Source: Alistipes sp. (GTDB taxonomy: Bacteria; Bacteroidota; Bacteroidia; Bacteroidales; Rikenellaceae). From it: a stretch of DNA of 64,000 bases. The stretch is taken from assembly GCA_020026435.1 (NCBI GenBank), contig JAHHQK010000003.1, forward strand, positions 1 through 64,000, read 5' to 3'. The notes beneath the pieces were generated by a model that was not told the DNA's origin, ran no database searches, and saw nothing but the letters and a program-made list of their open reading frames with translations. Both the position numbers and the translations under genes were made by a program. Shown one piece after another: positions 39,257 to 48,739 of this stretch. Position 1 is the stretch's first letter. Each line of letters opens with the position of its first letter.

Positions 39257-40666
39257 TTAGCTCTTCCAGAAAATACGCTTCCGGGTGAAAAGACCCGTGA
39301 GTACGATGACCGCCACTACGAGAATCCCACCGCGGGCCACGCCCATCCAGGGGCCCGACTCTGCGAGGTGTTGCAGGGCGGGGGCCAGTCCCGCGAGCGT
39401 GATCAGCGGGAGGATCAGATAGCCCGCTCCCGTGTAGGCCAACATGGGGTTGGCTCCGCAGTGCTCCAGCCAGCCGATGTGGCGGTGGAACCTCAGCTCC
39501 ATGATCAGAGCCGCAAGCAACACCTCCATGGCCATGGCCGATGTCGTGAAGAAGTAGCCCAGCGTGGCGGGATCCTTCTTGATGCCTCCCTCCAGCGGTT
39601 CGGCACTCAGACCCAGGGCCAGCAGCAGAAGTGATGCGGTGTAAAGCTCCTTGAAAAGCCGGTGACCTTCTCCACGGATGCATCCGGCCAGGCCATAGCC
39701 CAAAACGGACAACACGGCCGAGAGCAGGATCGTGAGTTCCACCCTGCGGACGAAGAGTCCCCAAAGCAGCACTCCGAAATTCGCGGCCATCACCAGAACC
39801 AAGCCCGTCAAAGCACCTTTCGGGGTCTTTTCGTGGGAGTCGGTCGGGGAGTCGTCCCTCTGTTGGAGATGGCGGTGGATCATATCCCCGGCGATACTGC
39901 CCGGGAGGATGATACAGAGGTATTTGAGAAAGTCGAATTGGAAGGGCAGACCGTATGTCGTCGTGGCCCACAGCTCATGACACCATGTGCCTTCGGTGTC
40001 GGCCGTCATCTTCATCAGCGCGAAGACGCCCGTAAGGCATATCCTTATGGAGATGTTGTTGCGGGTCAGCCACCACAGGAGCGATCCCCACAGGGCCATG
40101 TTGGCCAGGATCATGATGATGATGTCGCTCCTCAGCGGCGAGACCTCCACTCCGAAGATCGGTTTGTAGAGAGCCATGTAGATCACAAGCAGACCCATGC
40201 CCGCAAAGTTCATCATACGGTTCGCGCGTGGCGTGAGTTGCGGCAGGCGTCCGAAAAGTATGAAGAAAAGCACCCATACACCCAGTGTCGCGAGGGCCGC
40301 GCCCCATGCGGGAATCTCTTCGGGCAGACTCATGCGGGTGTTGCCCAGAATGATCGCAAAGAAGGCCAGCCACACCCAGCGGTGGAAGGCATCCAGGGCG
40401 ATCTTCCCGAACCTGGCCCCCTGCTGCTCCTTGCGGCGCAGCGAGAAGGGAAGAGCCGCGCCCATCGAGAAGAGGAAAAACGGAAAAACAAGATCGACCC
40501 ATGTGATGCCGGCCACCTCGGGGTTGAAGGCGAAGGTGGGCGGCGGCAACTGGGCATGGAACATCGCGGCGGGAAGCTCGGCGTTCCACAGCATCTGCCC
40601 TGCGAGCACCATTCCGATGATGGCGGCTCCGCGCAGAAGGTCAATGGCTGCAATTCGGCGGTTCAT
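39257..40666 (-). CDS. DUF5009/NagX-type membrane protein
   Basis: A 469-residue polytopic membrane protein with about eleven hydrophobic segments. It opens with RIAAIDLLRGAAIIGMVL, characteristic of the HGSNAT/NagX acyltransferase superfamily. WVDLVFPFFLFSMGAA near residue 55 and LILPLITLAG near the end also fit. Relatives are tied to glucosamine/GlcNAc use, as transmembrane N-acetyltransferases or NagX transport components. In this operon it is the candidate for moving or acetylating amino sugars at the inner membrane. Confidence 0.78.
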   Translation of the reverse strand: MNRRIAAIDLLRGAAIIGMVLAGQMLWNAELPAAMFHAQLPPPTFAFNPEVAGITWVDLVFPFFLFSMGAALPFSLRRKEQQGARFGKIALDAFHRWVWLAFFAIILGNTRMSLPEEIPAWGAALATLGVWVLFFILFGRLPQLTPRANRMMNFAGMGLLVIYMALYKPIFGVEVSPLRSDIIIMILANMALWGSLLWWLTRNNISIRICLTGVFALMKMTADTEGTWCHELWATTTYGLPFQFDFLKYLCIILPGSIAGDMIHRHLQQRDDSPTDSHEKTPKGALTGLVLVMAANFGVLLWGLFVRRVELTILLSAVLSVLGYGLAGCIRGEGHRLFKELYTASLLLLALGLSAEPLEGGIKKDPATLGYFFTTSAMAMEVLLAALIMELRFHRHIGWLEHCGANPMLAYTGAGYLILPLITLAGLAPALQHLAESGPWMGVARGGILVVAVIVLTGLFTRKRIFWKS

Positions 40667-40682
40667 GCTTCGTGAGGGGTTT

Positions 40683-42074
40683 TTATTTCTTGATTTTGTC
40701 CAAACCTTCGGCGGCGTATTGCCACAGCGAGCCTTTCTTCAGGTGGATCATGTCAAAGAGAAAGTAACCGTTGCAGGCGTTATAGCAGGCCTCCACCGAA
40801 TTGACTATGGCCTTGTGCTCTTCCTCCTCCGAGACCTTGTCCTCAAGGTCCCAGTTGCCCACGTCGGGACCTCCCACCACCAGCGGGCAACTGCCAGCCG
40901 TGTGGGTCATGGCCAGGGAGCAGAATCCCTGCATGGTCCATTCGGTGGAGCCGTAGACCTTGAGCGGATTGGCATAGGCACCGATGAGCATCTGGTCCAT
41001 GAGATCGGCATATCCGAAATCCTTGTAGGCGGGTGTCGCCCATTCAAAATGTGCCGAGGTGTTGTAGAGCGGGCTGCCCCAGTTGACACCCACATCGTAG
41101 TAGGTAGAGTACCATCCGCCGACATAGACGCCGAATTTCACCTTCTGATTGACGCTGCGCACTGCATCCTTGGCCTTCTGCATGAAGTCGTGGATGGCCT
41201 TGGCGCGGAACTCCAGCCATTTTTTCAGATCCTTGTGCTGGGCCAGCATTTGGGCGTTGACCGCTCCGGAATGACCCTGAGGAAGGACATCCTTCACGAA
41301 ATCGACCTTGTGGCCGCAGTATTTCTCGAATTCGGACCGGGCCCGTTCCGAGAAGTCGCTCTGCATCGAGTCAAAACGTCCGCGGTCGAGGATGATGCCG
41401 TCCAAATCGGTGTAGGCCGCAAGATCCTTGAGCAGGGAGCAGATGTAGTTCTGCACTTCGGGGTTGAAGGGGTTGAAGAACGGGGTGTCGTTCTCCGTGT
41501 CGAGCGTGTTGAGGTAGCCCGACGAGGTGTTGAGCGTCGTGGCCCAGTCCTTCTTGTCGGCATCGCGGTAGAGGATACCCTCGTTGCCCAACGAGGAACT
41601 GCGGCCGCCTACCATGGTGTTGAATCCGGCGTGAATGCGCAGTCCGAGCTTGTGGCCCGCCTCGATGAATGCTCCGAGGTAATCCCATGTGGCCGTACGT
41701 TCGATCTTTTCGTATCCGTTGGCGGTCCAGGCTCCGAGCCATGCGACCTGACGGCAGTATTCCGTCTTGAAGAGCACATCGCCGGTGGTGGGGCGCACGT
41801 CGACCACCACATCGGTGAATCCGGCCTCTTGGGCCTGTTTCAGATCGCGCTCGATCTTTGTGAGATCGTTAGCAAAGTCGGGAAAGTTGGCCGCGGCATC
41901 GACCCAGATGTAGCAGGGTTTCTGTTCTGTGGGGGTGGGCTTGTCTCCGCCTTCCTCTCCGCCGCTTTCCTCTCCGCTGCCGGGACGTTCGGGGAAGGTG
42001 TAATTCGGGGTGTCGTCATCGCTGCACGCCGTGAAGAGCGACAATGCGGCCAAAAGCATGAACAGTCTTTTCAT
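40683..42074 (-). CDS. GHL10-like glycosidase lipoprotein, copy a
   Basis: A 463-residue lipoprotein (lipobox FTAC, Cys17, then SDDD, suggesting surface exposure). A Pro/Glu/Gly-rich tether including TFPERPGSG leads to a TIM-barrel domain of the glycosyl-hydrolase-like 10 / family-10-like group. Marked segments are CYIWVDAAANFPDF, FTDVVVDVRPTTGDVL, HKLGLRIHAGFNTMVGG, DLDGIILDRGRFD and FGVYVGGWYSTYYDVG. E. coli DigH, which cleaves stripped peptidoglycan strands, is a GHL10 enzyme. Substrate here is unknown. It is related to the gene at 48740 in the same operon. Start at 42074 chosen for the signal peptide. Confidence 0.8.
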   Translation of the reverse strand: MKRLFMLLAALSLFTACSDDDTPNYTFPERPGSGEESGGEEGGDKPTPTEQKPCYIWVDAAANFPDFANDLTKIERDLKQAQEAGFTDVVVDVRPTTGDVLFKTEYCRQVAWLGAWTANGYEKIERTATWDYLGAFIEAGHKLGLRIHAGFNTMVGGRSSSLGNEGILYRDADKKDWATTLNTSSGYLNTLDTENDTPFFNPFNPEVQNYICSLLKDLAAYTDLDGIILDRGRFDSMQSDFSERARSEFEKYCGHKVDFVKDVLPQGHSGAVNAQMLAQHKDLKKWLEFRAKAIHDFMQKAKDAVRSVNQKVKFGVYVGGWYSTYYDVGVNWGSPLYNTSAHFEWATPAYKDFGYADLMDQMLIGAYANPLKVYGSTEWTMQGFCSLAMTHTAGSCPLVVGGPDVGNWDLEDKVSEEEEHKAIVNSVEACYNACNGYFLFDMIHLKKGSLWQYAAEGLDKIKK

Positions 42075-42151
42075 TTCGTCAGTGTTTTGGGGTTTTTCTT
42101 GGGACCCGCAGCCCCGGTCAGAGGGCTGCGGGCAAAATGTCCGGTCAGCCG

Positions 42152-43882
42152 TTATTTGGCCAGACAGTCGAACTGTACGCAACCGACATAGCCGTTGCAG
42201 AACATGAAGTAGGCATACATGAAGTAGCCGTCGGGCGAGGCGTGGAGCTTGACGTCGGTGTAGGCGTTGACGTTGGTGCCATCGTTCAGACGACCACCGT
42301 ACTTGCCGAATCCGTCAGCACCGCGATCCAGCTGATAGACCACGGCTGCGGGCAGCTGTTCGTTGATGCCGGTTTTGAGCGTGCCGTTGAACGTCTCGGG
42401 GTACTTCGCCTCGCAGACCCACATTGCACCGCTGACGCCCCATGTGAAGGAGGTCTCCATCGAGGTGATGACGTAGGGCACACCGTTGAAGGTCTCCACG
42501 TCGAGAGCCAGCATCTGCTCGTTGTTGGTCAGCTCGCCCAGAATGTCGGTGCGGGCCTGGTCCGAGGTGCCGTTGACCCACGTCAGACGGTTGGGCGAGT
42601 AGCCTGCCGCGAAGTAATCCGACGTGAGTTCGGGGTTGATGTAGGAGGCATCGCCGTTGGTCCAGCCCTTCATGCCCTTGGCCTGTCGCCAGTGGGGCTT
42701 CTGGTTCTCGACCACGCCGTTCTTGACCGTCCAGGTGAGGATCGAGGTCGATCCCGTAGCGCTCCAGCCGCAGTAGACCACCGAGATCAGGGCGTCGCCG
42801 TAGACGTCACCCGTCACGGAGATCATCTTGCCGTAGGCTCCCTTCACCTCCCACTCGATGAAGGGCTCGGGAGTCGAGGTGACGCTCTCCATACGTGCGA
42901 TGGAGATGGTCTTGGGTGCGCTGTCCGATCCGTTGGCGAAGTTGTTCACCAGGATGTGGCCCGCGTCGTCGCTGGTCAGGTAGAAGTTCTTGCCATCGCC
43001 CTTCCACGAACCCAGGTTGAGGGTTCCGGCGGGCTTGCCGTCCTTGGCGTTGATCAAGATGGGATCAGCGTCTTGGACATTGACCACGCAATATTCGTCC
43101 GTGACACCCAGTCCGTAGGCCTTGTCCAGCGAAGTGACACCCAGTTTCGAGAGTTTCTCGGCCCAGAGCAGCTTGCCCGAGCCTTTGGCCATACCCTGAT
43201 CGATCTTCTGGGGCTGGCTCTCCATGAGGGTCCACTCCTTGGAGGTGACACCGTCGGCGGCGATCACCGTGAACTTCATCGGTTTGTCGGGCGAGCACCA
43301 GAAGGCCTGTTTGGCTGGATCGGGGACGATGCGGGCGTGGGGCGAAAGGGTGTAGTCGGCAAATACGTTCTTCAGCTCCTCGAAGTAGATGAGCGAGGCG
43401 CGGGCGTTGTCCTTGTCGATCATGGCCGAGAGATCCATGCCGCGGATCGTGAAGCTCTCGATGTCGCAGCCGTTGTGCTTGGTCAGGGCGGCCTTGATCG
43501 TCCAGGGGGATTTGACGCCCTGCTGGTCGGTGACCGTCACCTCGTAGGTCTGGGTCAGGTCGATGGTGTGGAGGGCCGGTTCGATGTAGACGTTGTTGTC
43601 GAGGTTGAAGGCGATGTAGACCTTCTTGTAGTCCTCCAGCGACTGTACGTTGTCCGATTCGATGGGCCAGGTGTAGGGCACCTGCACCGTGATGGTGCGG
43701 GTGTCGTAGTCGATTTTGCAGGGGATGCCCTTCCCGGCCGTGTGGTATTCGTCCCACGAGGTGTAGACGGTGGCGTTGTTGATTCCCCGGTTGGCCACCG
43801 AGGGCACCAGTTCCTCGGGGTCGTGGCAACCCGTCAGGGGAAGCAGGGTCAGGATCAGAAGTGATAATATGATCTTTTTCAT
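42152..43882 (-). CDS. DUF5018-type surface lipoprotein
   Basis: A 576-residue lipoprotein (lipobox PLTGC, Cys19). Two Ig-like repeats seem to cover about 35-200 (ITVQVPYTWPIESDN, ARIVPDPAKQAFWCS). From about residue 225 a beta-propeller-like DUF5018 domain starts at SGKLLWAEKLSKLG and runs to the C-terminus YAYFMFCNGYVGCVQFDC. The C-terminal half matches the protein at 51634-53886. Directly behind susD, it occupies the place of a surface glycan-binding protein. No catalytic residues are evident. Start could be 43882 or 43891. Confidence 0.78.
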   Translation of the reverse strand: MKKIILSLLILTLLPLTGCHDPEELVPSVANRGINNATVYTSWDEYHTAGKGIPCKIDYDTRTITVQVPYTWPIESDNVQSLEDYKKVYIAFNLDNNVYIEPALHTIDLTQTYEVTVTDQQGVKSPWTIKAALTKHNGCDIESFTIRGMDLSAMIDKDNARASLIYFEELKNVFADYTLSPHARIVPDPAKQAFWCSPDKPMKFTVIAADGVTSKEWTLMESQPQKIDQGMAKGSGKLLWAEKLSKLGVTSLDKAYGLGVTDEYCVVNVQDADPILINAKDGKPAGTLNLGSWKGDGKNFYLTSDDAGHILVNNFANGSDSAPKTISIARMESVTSTPEPFIEWEVKGAYGKMISVTGDVYGDALISVVYCGWSATGSTSILTWTVKNGVVENQKPHWRQAKGMKGWTNGDASYINPELTSDYFAAGYSPNRLTWVNGTSDQARTDILGELTNNEQMLALDVETFNGVPYVITSMETSFTWGVSGAMWVCEAKYPETFNGTLKTGINEQLPAAVVYQLDRGADGFGKYGGRLNDGTNVNAYTDVKLHASPDGYFMYAYFMFCNGYVGCVQFDCLAK

Positions 43883-43895
43883 GGTCGTCAAAAGT

Positions 43896-45533
43896 TTAGA
43901 AGTTCCATTCGTCGAATTGTTGTACCGCGCTGTTGTTTTTCAGCTCGCTGTCGGGAATCGGCAGACGGTACATACGATTGAGGAAGGTGCGGTCTTCGCC
44001 GTCGCAATCCACGTAGGTGTAGCGGAAGCCTTTGCCCTCGCGGGTGATCTTCAAGCCGTGGACGCGGATTCCGGTGTAGGCCTTCTCGGCGAGTTTCCAG
44101 CGGCGCATATCCCACCACAGGTGGCCTTCGTAGGCCAACTCCACCTTACGCTCGTGGCGGATCATCTTGAAGAGCGCATCGCCCGTGAGACCCTGGGCCG
44201 TGGGCAGATTCACGCGGTCGCGGATCTGACGGATGTAGTTTACGGCCTCCGAGGGGTTGTTCAGACGGTAGCACGCCTCGGCGTAGTTCAGATAGACCTC
44301 GGCCAGACGGATCGACACCCAGGTGTGGGTACTCGGCACGTTGGTTAGATCGCGGTTGGTTTCCTGACGCAGCTTGCGCATATAGTAACCCGTCACGGTC
44401 TTACCATAGGGGTAAGGCTCTGTGCCGTAGTCGATGTATTTGCCGTATTCGCCGTTGACGCAGTTCTCGACGGTCTTGCCCTGCCATTTGGCTCCATTGT
44501 AGAGGATCGTGGCGGCAAAACGCGGTTCGAGTTTGTCGTAGGGCGGATAGGCGGTTGTACCCTCGGCTGTATGCCAGGCCGACCAGTCGACCTTTTCGCC
44601 GGTTTTGGACTCATACTCCTCGACCATCTCCTGGGTCGGGGTACAGCTGCCTCCGGTGGTGTACTCGTGGTACATGGCCATCTCGCGGTCCCAGGTGTGG
44701 CTCGGGGAGGTGACGTCGTAGGCAAATTCGAGAATCGACTCGGAATTGCCGCCGCGGTAACCCTCCTCGTAGGTGGGGGTCAGCTTGTAGATGTTGAGCT
44801 TGAAGAGCTCCTCGCAGGCCGACTTCACGTCCTCCCAACGCTCGGCGTAGAGCATGGCGCGACTCAGCATGGCGTAGGCGGCGCCCTTGGTCACGCGACC
44901 CGTGTTCAAGGAGTTCCACTCCGTGGGGAGGATGTGGGCGGCGAATGTCAGATCGTCGTAGATTTGCTGCCATATCTGCTCGGGAGAGGAGAGGGGAGTG
45001 TTCTTCTTCATCTGTTCGAGCGAGGTGTAGAGAATGGCCGAACCGCCGTAGCATTTGGCCAGGTGAAAATAGAGGAAGGCACGGAAGAATCGGGCCTGGG
45101 CCTCATAGCGGTCGTTGATCTCGGGCGAGTAGGTCGAGTATTTCCTCATCGAATCGAGGAATTCGTTGATGCGGCGGATGCGGAGATAGGTGTCGCCCCA
45201 GCTGCCGATCATACATCCCGACCCGGAGATGGTTTCGGGGGTGAAGACATAGTAGTTGGAGTCGCCGGCCCGCGGACCTACGATCGGACTTCCGTATTTG
45301 AGGGCGTCGGTCAGACCTTCGATTAGGTTGCCGTTGAAGTCCTGGTTGCCGAACTGGCCGTAGAGGGAGAGGTATTCGTAGAAATTATTGATGTAGAGAT
45401 CGGTGGCGTGGGTGTCCTCCCAGGCTGCCTTGTCGGTCAGCATGTCGGTGGGGGTCAGCTCCAGGAAATCGTTGCAGCTCACCAAAGCCAACGAGGCCAA
45501 CGATACGATGGATGTCAGGATTTTGGTTTTCAT
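43896..45533 (-). CDS. SusD-like glycan-binding lipoprotein
   Basis: Surface lipoprotein that caps the SusC channel and binds glycan. The 545 residues start with a lipobox (LVSC, Cys20) and NDFLELTP, the usual SusD opening. TPR-like helices follow (EAQARFFRAFLYFHLAKCYGG near 146; TKGAAYAMLSRAMLY). The C-terminal RagB/SusD part has SIRLAEVYLNYAEACYR, RHERKVELAYEGHLWWDMRRW and a final RLPIPDSELKNN. The gene begins 21 bases after susC. Start 45533 preferred over 45542. Confidence 0.95.
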   Translation of the reverse strand: MKTKILTSIVSLASLALVSCNDFLELTPTDMLTDKAAWEDTHATDLYINNFYEYLSLYGQFGNQDFNGNLIEGLTDALKYGSPIVGPRAGDSNYYVFTPETISGSGCMIGSWGDTYLRIRRINEFLDSMRKYSTYSPEINDRYEAQARFFRAFLYFHLAKCYGGSAILYTSLEQMKKNTPLSSPEQIWQQIYDDLTFAAHILPTEWNSLNTGRVTKGAAYAMLSRAMLYAERWEDVKSACEELFKLNIYKLTPTYEEGYRGGNSESILEFAYDVTSPSHTWDREMAMYHEYTTGGSCTPTQEMVEEYESKTGEKVDWSAWHTAEGTTAYPPYDKLEPRFAATILYNGAKWQGKTVENCVNGEYGKYIDYGTEPYPYGKTVTGYYMRKLRQETNRDLTNVPSTHTWVSIRLAEVYLNYAEACYRLNNPSEAVNYIRQIRDRVNLPTAQGLTGDALFKMIRHERKVELAYEGHLWWDMRRWKLAEKAYTGIRVHGLKITREGKGFRYTYVDCDGEDRTFLNRMYRLPIPDSELKNNSAVQQFDEWNF

Positions 45534-45554
45534 GATAATCACTCGTTTTGCGGA

Positions 45555-48500
45555 TTATAACGTAATGTTCAAACCGACCGAAATCACCCGTTGTTGCGGG
45601 TAGTAGCCGTTGTTGACGCTCGGCATTTCGGGGTCGATGTTGTACTTGCCCACATGGCTGATGGTGAACAGGTTCGAGCCTTCAAGGTAGATTCTCAACT
45701 TCTGAATTCCGATCTTTCCGGTGAACGATTTGGGAAGGGTGTAACCGATCTGGGCGGTTTTCAGACGAAGGTAATCGCCCGAACGGTACCAGTGGGTCGA
45801 TGAGTGGGCGTTGTTGGAGTTGCTCTCCAGCGACAGACGCGGGAAGAAAGCGCCCGGGTTGTCGGGTGTCCACGAATCCTCGAGCAGGTAGCGCGGCGAG
45901 TTGCCGTCGTGGTAGAAGGGCTTGGTCAGAGCCGTATTGTCCATGATTCCGCTCGAATACACACCCGTCAGAGCGATCGTGCCGCCCAGTCCGGACTGGA
46001 ACAGGAAGTTGATGTCCAGACCTTTCCAATCGAAGTCGAAGCCCAGACCGGCCGTGAATTTCGGATAGACGCTTGTGCCGACATAGCCGCCGTCCTGCTC
46101 CAGTGAGATCTTGCCGTCGCCGTTGCGGTCGATGTACTTGATGTCGCCCGGACGCACGTCCTTGCCGACCATCGTGGGCCACGAATCGATCTCCTCCTGG
46201 CTTTGGAATAATCCGGCGTCGATGAATCCGTAGACCGAACCCACTTCCTTGCCCGTGAGTTTCTGGTAGTCGGGGGCATTGACCGGATCACCGGCATATT
46301 TCAGCCAGCGGCGGTGGGCGTAGGATCCCATGAAGCGGACGCCGTAATTGACTTGACCCACGCGGTTGCGGTGCGAGATCGTGAAGTCGAAACCTTTGAT
46401 GTCCTGTTCGTTGATGTTGGAGGTTGTGGGGTAGAAACCGCCCATCGAGGGAGGATAGGATCCACCGACTCCGCCCAGCATATCATATTTGTAGGTGTAG
46501 AACACGTCGAACTCCAGACCCAGACGGCCCCTCCACAGCGTGGCATCCAGACCGGCGTTGTAGGTGAGGTTCTTTTCCCAGGTCAGCCACGGATTGGCGA
46601 TACCCGAGGTCCAGATGCTCAGTCCGGGGGCTCCACCGATGATCACGGAATTCTTGTCCGAGATGTTCATCGTGCTCAGATACTGGTATGCGCCCACACC
46701 CGAAGTACCCGTCAGACCGATACCGAAACGGAGCTTGAGGTTATCGACCCATTTGGCCTTGAACCACTTCTCCTCCGAAAGACGCCAACCGACGGATCCT
46801 GCGGGGAAGAATCCCCAGCGTGAACCCTTCATGCCGGAGAAGAGATACGTGCCGTCGTAGCGTCCCGACACTTCGATGAAGATGCGGTTGTCGTAGTTGT
46901 AGTTCACACGACCCACGAAACCCACCTGACGCGAGCGGTTGCTGCCGCCGCCCATCTGGCGGTTGGGATCCGACTTGTCGGCCTGGCCCAATTCCGGGAG
47001 GTTCAGGAAGGGAAGGTTGTAGCCTCGTCCCCAGTGGTTGTTGCTCTTGCGGTCGCGCGTTTCGAGCAGGGCCAGGGCCGAGATGTGGTGTTTGCCAAAG
47101 GCGCGGTCGTACATCAGGCTGGTCTGCGTGACGGCGTAGTAGTCGTAGCTCGAAGCCTCCTGGAGGTGGTTCTTGGAGCCCAGTCCGCAGTAGGTGTCGC
47201 TCACCGTGTAGTTCAGACCCGAGATATAACCCTGGTCGTCATACATGAAGTCGGCCTTGGCCAGGGAGTAGGGCGTGGAGAGGAGCTTGTTGTGGGCGAA
47301 GGTCATGTCGTAGGAGGCGAAGAACTTGGCCTTCAGACCCTCGACCCAAGGCACGGCCCACGTCAGCGAGAGGTTGGGCTGGATGTAGGTGGCCACCTGG
47401 TTGTTGTAACCCGAACGGGAGTGCGCCGCGATGGGGTTTACCGTGGCCGAAGCCGTGGGGGTACCCGTGGGGTAGAGCACATCGTCGATCATGATTTCCT
47501 TGGGAACATAGGGACGCGCACGCATGGCCTGCTGCGGGACGTTGTTCCAATCGGCGTCCGATGCGCTGTAAACCGGCTGATAGTTCTCCTGGCGGCGTCC
47601 CGAGATGCCAAACTCCAGGGTGAGGCTCTTGGCGATCTTGGCCGAGATGTTCGAGCGGGCGGTGAAGCGGCGGAAGCTGAAGTCGTCGACATTACCCTTT
47701 TGGTCGTAGTAGCCTACCGAGGCATAGTAGGTGATGCGGTCGTTGCCGCCTGTGGCCGAGAGGCTGTGCGACATGTTGTGACCCAAGTCGAACAGGTCGC
47801 CGTACCAGTCGGTGTTGCCCCATCCGTCCTGGCCGTTGATCATCTTGTCGACGATGTCGCGGGTGAAGATCGGCTGGCGACCGTCCATCTCCAGGGCGCG
47901 GTTGTACCAGTAGGCGTAACCCGGACCGTCGAGCATTTCGAGCTTGTTGGCGTTCTGACTCACACCGTAGGAGCCCTTGTAGGTGATGGTCGATTTTTCG
48001 GCATGGCCGCGCTTGGTGGTGACGATGATCACGGTGTTGCCGTCCAGACCGTAGACGGCGGCCGCGGCGGCATCCTTCAGCACCGACACCGACTCGATGT
48101 CGTCGGGGTTGATCTGGTCGATACCGCGGGGTACACCGTCGACGATGTAGAGTACCGACTGTCCGCGCACGAGGATCGACGCGGCATCGGCACCCGGCTG
48201 TCCGGACTGCTGGACCGACGACAGACCCGACACACGTCCGGCCAGCATGTTGGAGATGCTGCCTGTGGGGGCTTTTTCGAGTTCCTTGCCCGAGATCTGT
48301 GACACGGCGGCCGTGACGCTGGCACGTTTCTGCGTACCGTAACCCACGACGACCACTTCGTCGATGTTGGCCACGTCGTTCTTCATCACGATCCTCAGGT
48401 CGCTCACCCCGCCGCCGATCTTGACGCGCTGGGTTTGCAGACCGATGAATGAGATGTCGATGCTTCGTCCGGCATTGACCTTGAGGGTGAACTGACCGTT

Positions 48501-48710
48501 GAGATCGGTCGTTGTTCCGTTGTGCAGGTTGTCGACCTCCACGACGGTAGCTCCGATTACGGGATTGCCGCCAGCATCCGTAACGGTTCCCTTGATGCTG
48601 TTCTGCGCCCATGCCGAGGTACACAGAATGAGAAGAAGTGTCGCAAGGACCGTCTTTAGCGATCCCCGAAAGACACTCTTTCTGTTGCTTGGGTGGGAAA
48701 AATGTTTCAT
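45555..48710 (-). CDS. SusC-like TonB-dependent outer-membrane transporter
   Basis: A 1051-residue outer-membrane importer energised by TonB. A signal peptide ends at AWAQ (residue 36). A carboxypeptidase-like beta domain follows (IKGTVTDAGGNPVIGATV), then a plug with DEVVVVGYGTQKR (TonB-box region), IDGVPRG-like YIVDGVPRG and SVLKDAAAAAVYG. The barrel extends to the aromatic end VISVGLNITL. The plug segment around LVRGQSVLYIVDG and YGLDGNTVIIVTT is shorter than in many SusC proteins. It sits between the GHL10 gene and susD and defines the operon as a polysaccharide utilization locus. Confidence 0.95.
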   Translation of the reverse strand: MKHFSHPSNRKSVFRGSLKTVLATLLLILCTSAWAQNSIKGTVTDAGGNPVIGATVVEVDNLHNGTTTDLNGQFTLKVNAGRSIDISFIGLQTQRVKIGGGVSDLRIVMKNDVANIDEVVVVGYGTQKRASVTAAVSQISGKELEKAPTGSISNMLAGRVSGLSSVQQSGQPGADAASILVRGQSVLYIVDGVPRGIDQINPDDIESVSVLKDAAAAAVYGLDGNTVIIVTTKRGHAEKSTITYKGSYGVSQNANKLEMLDGPGYAYWYNRALEMDGRQPIFTRDIVDKMINGQDGWGNTDWYGDLFDLGHNMSHSLSATGGNDRITYYASVGYYDQKGNVDDFSFRRFTARSNISAKIAKSLTLEFGISGRRQENYQPVYSASDADWNNVPQQAMRARPYVPKEIMIDDVLYPTGTPTASATVNPIAAHSRSGYNNQVATYIQPNLSLTWAVPWVEGLKAKFFASYDMTFAHNKLLSTPYSLAKADFMYDDQGYISGLNYTVSDTYCGLGSKNHLQEASSYDYYAVTQTSLMYDRAFGKHHISALALLETRDRKSNNHWGRGYNLPFLNLPELGQADKSDPNRQMGGGSNRSRQVGFVGRVNYNYDNRIFIEVSGRYDGTYLFSGMKGSRWGFFPAGSVGWRLSEEKWFKAKWVDNLKLRFGIGLTGTSGVGAYQYLSTMNISDKNSVIIGGAPGLSIWTSGIANPWLTWEKNLTYNAGLDATLWRGRLGLEFDVFYTYKYDMLGGVGGSYPPSMGGFYPTTSNINEQDIKGFDFTISHRNRVGQVNYGVRFMGSYAHRRWLKYAGDPVNAPDYQKLTGKEVGSVYGFIDAGLFQSQEEIDSWPTMVGKDVRPGDIKYIDRNGDGKISLEQDGGYVGTSVYPKFTAGLGFDFDWKGLDINFLFQSGLGGTIALTGVYSSGIMDNTALTKPFYHDGNSPRYLLEDSWTPDNPGAFFPRLSLESNSNNAHSSTHWYRSGDYLRLKTAQIGYTLPKSFTGKIGIQKLRIYLEGSNLFTISHVGKYNIDPEMPSVNNGYYPQQRVISVGLNITL

Positions 48711-48739
48711 ATAGGTTGTTTTTTAGGTTTGTGTCGCGT

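Noticed and set aside
40197..42191. Plus-strand frame of 664 codons over the NagX-like and GHL10 genes
   Set aside because: Spans two real genes on the other strand and has no recognisable motif.
42137..43864. Plus-strand frame of 575 codons over the DUF5018 gene
   Set aside because: Val/Gly/Asp-rich shadow of a lipoprotein gene with lipobox and conserved domain.
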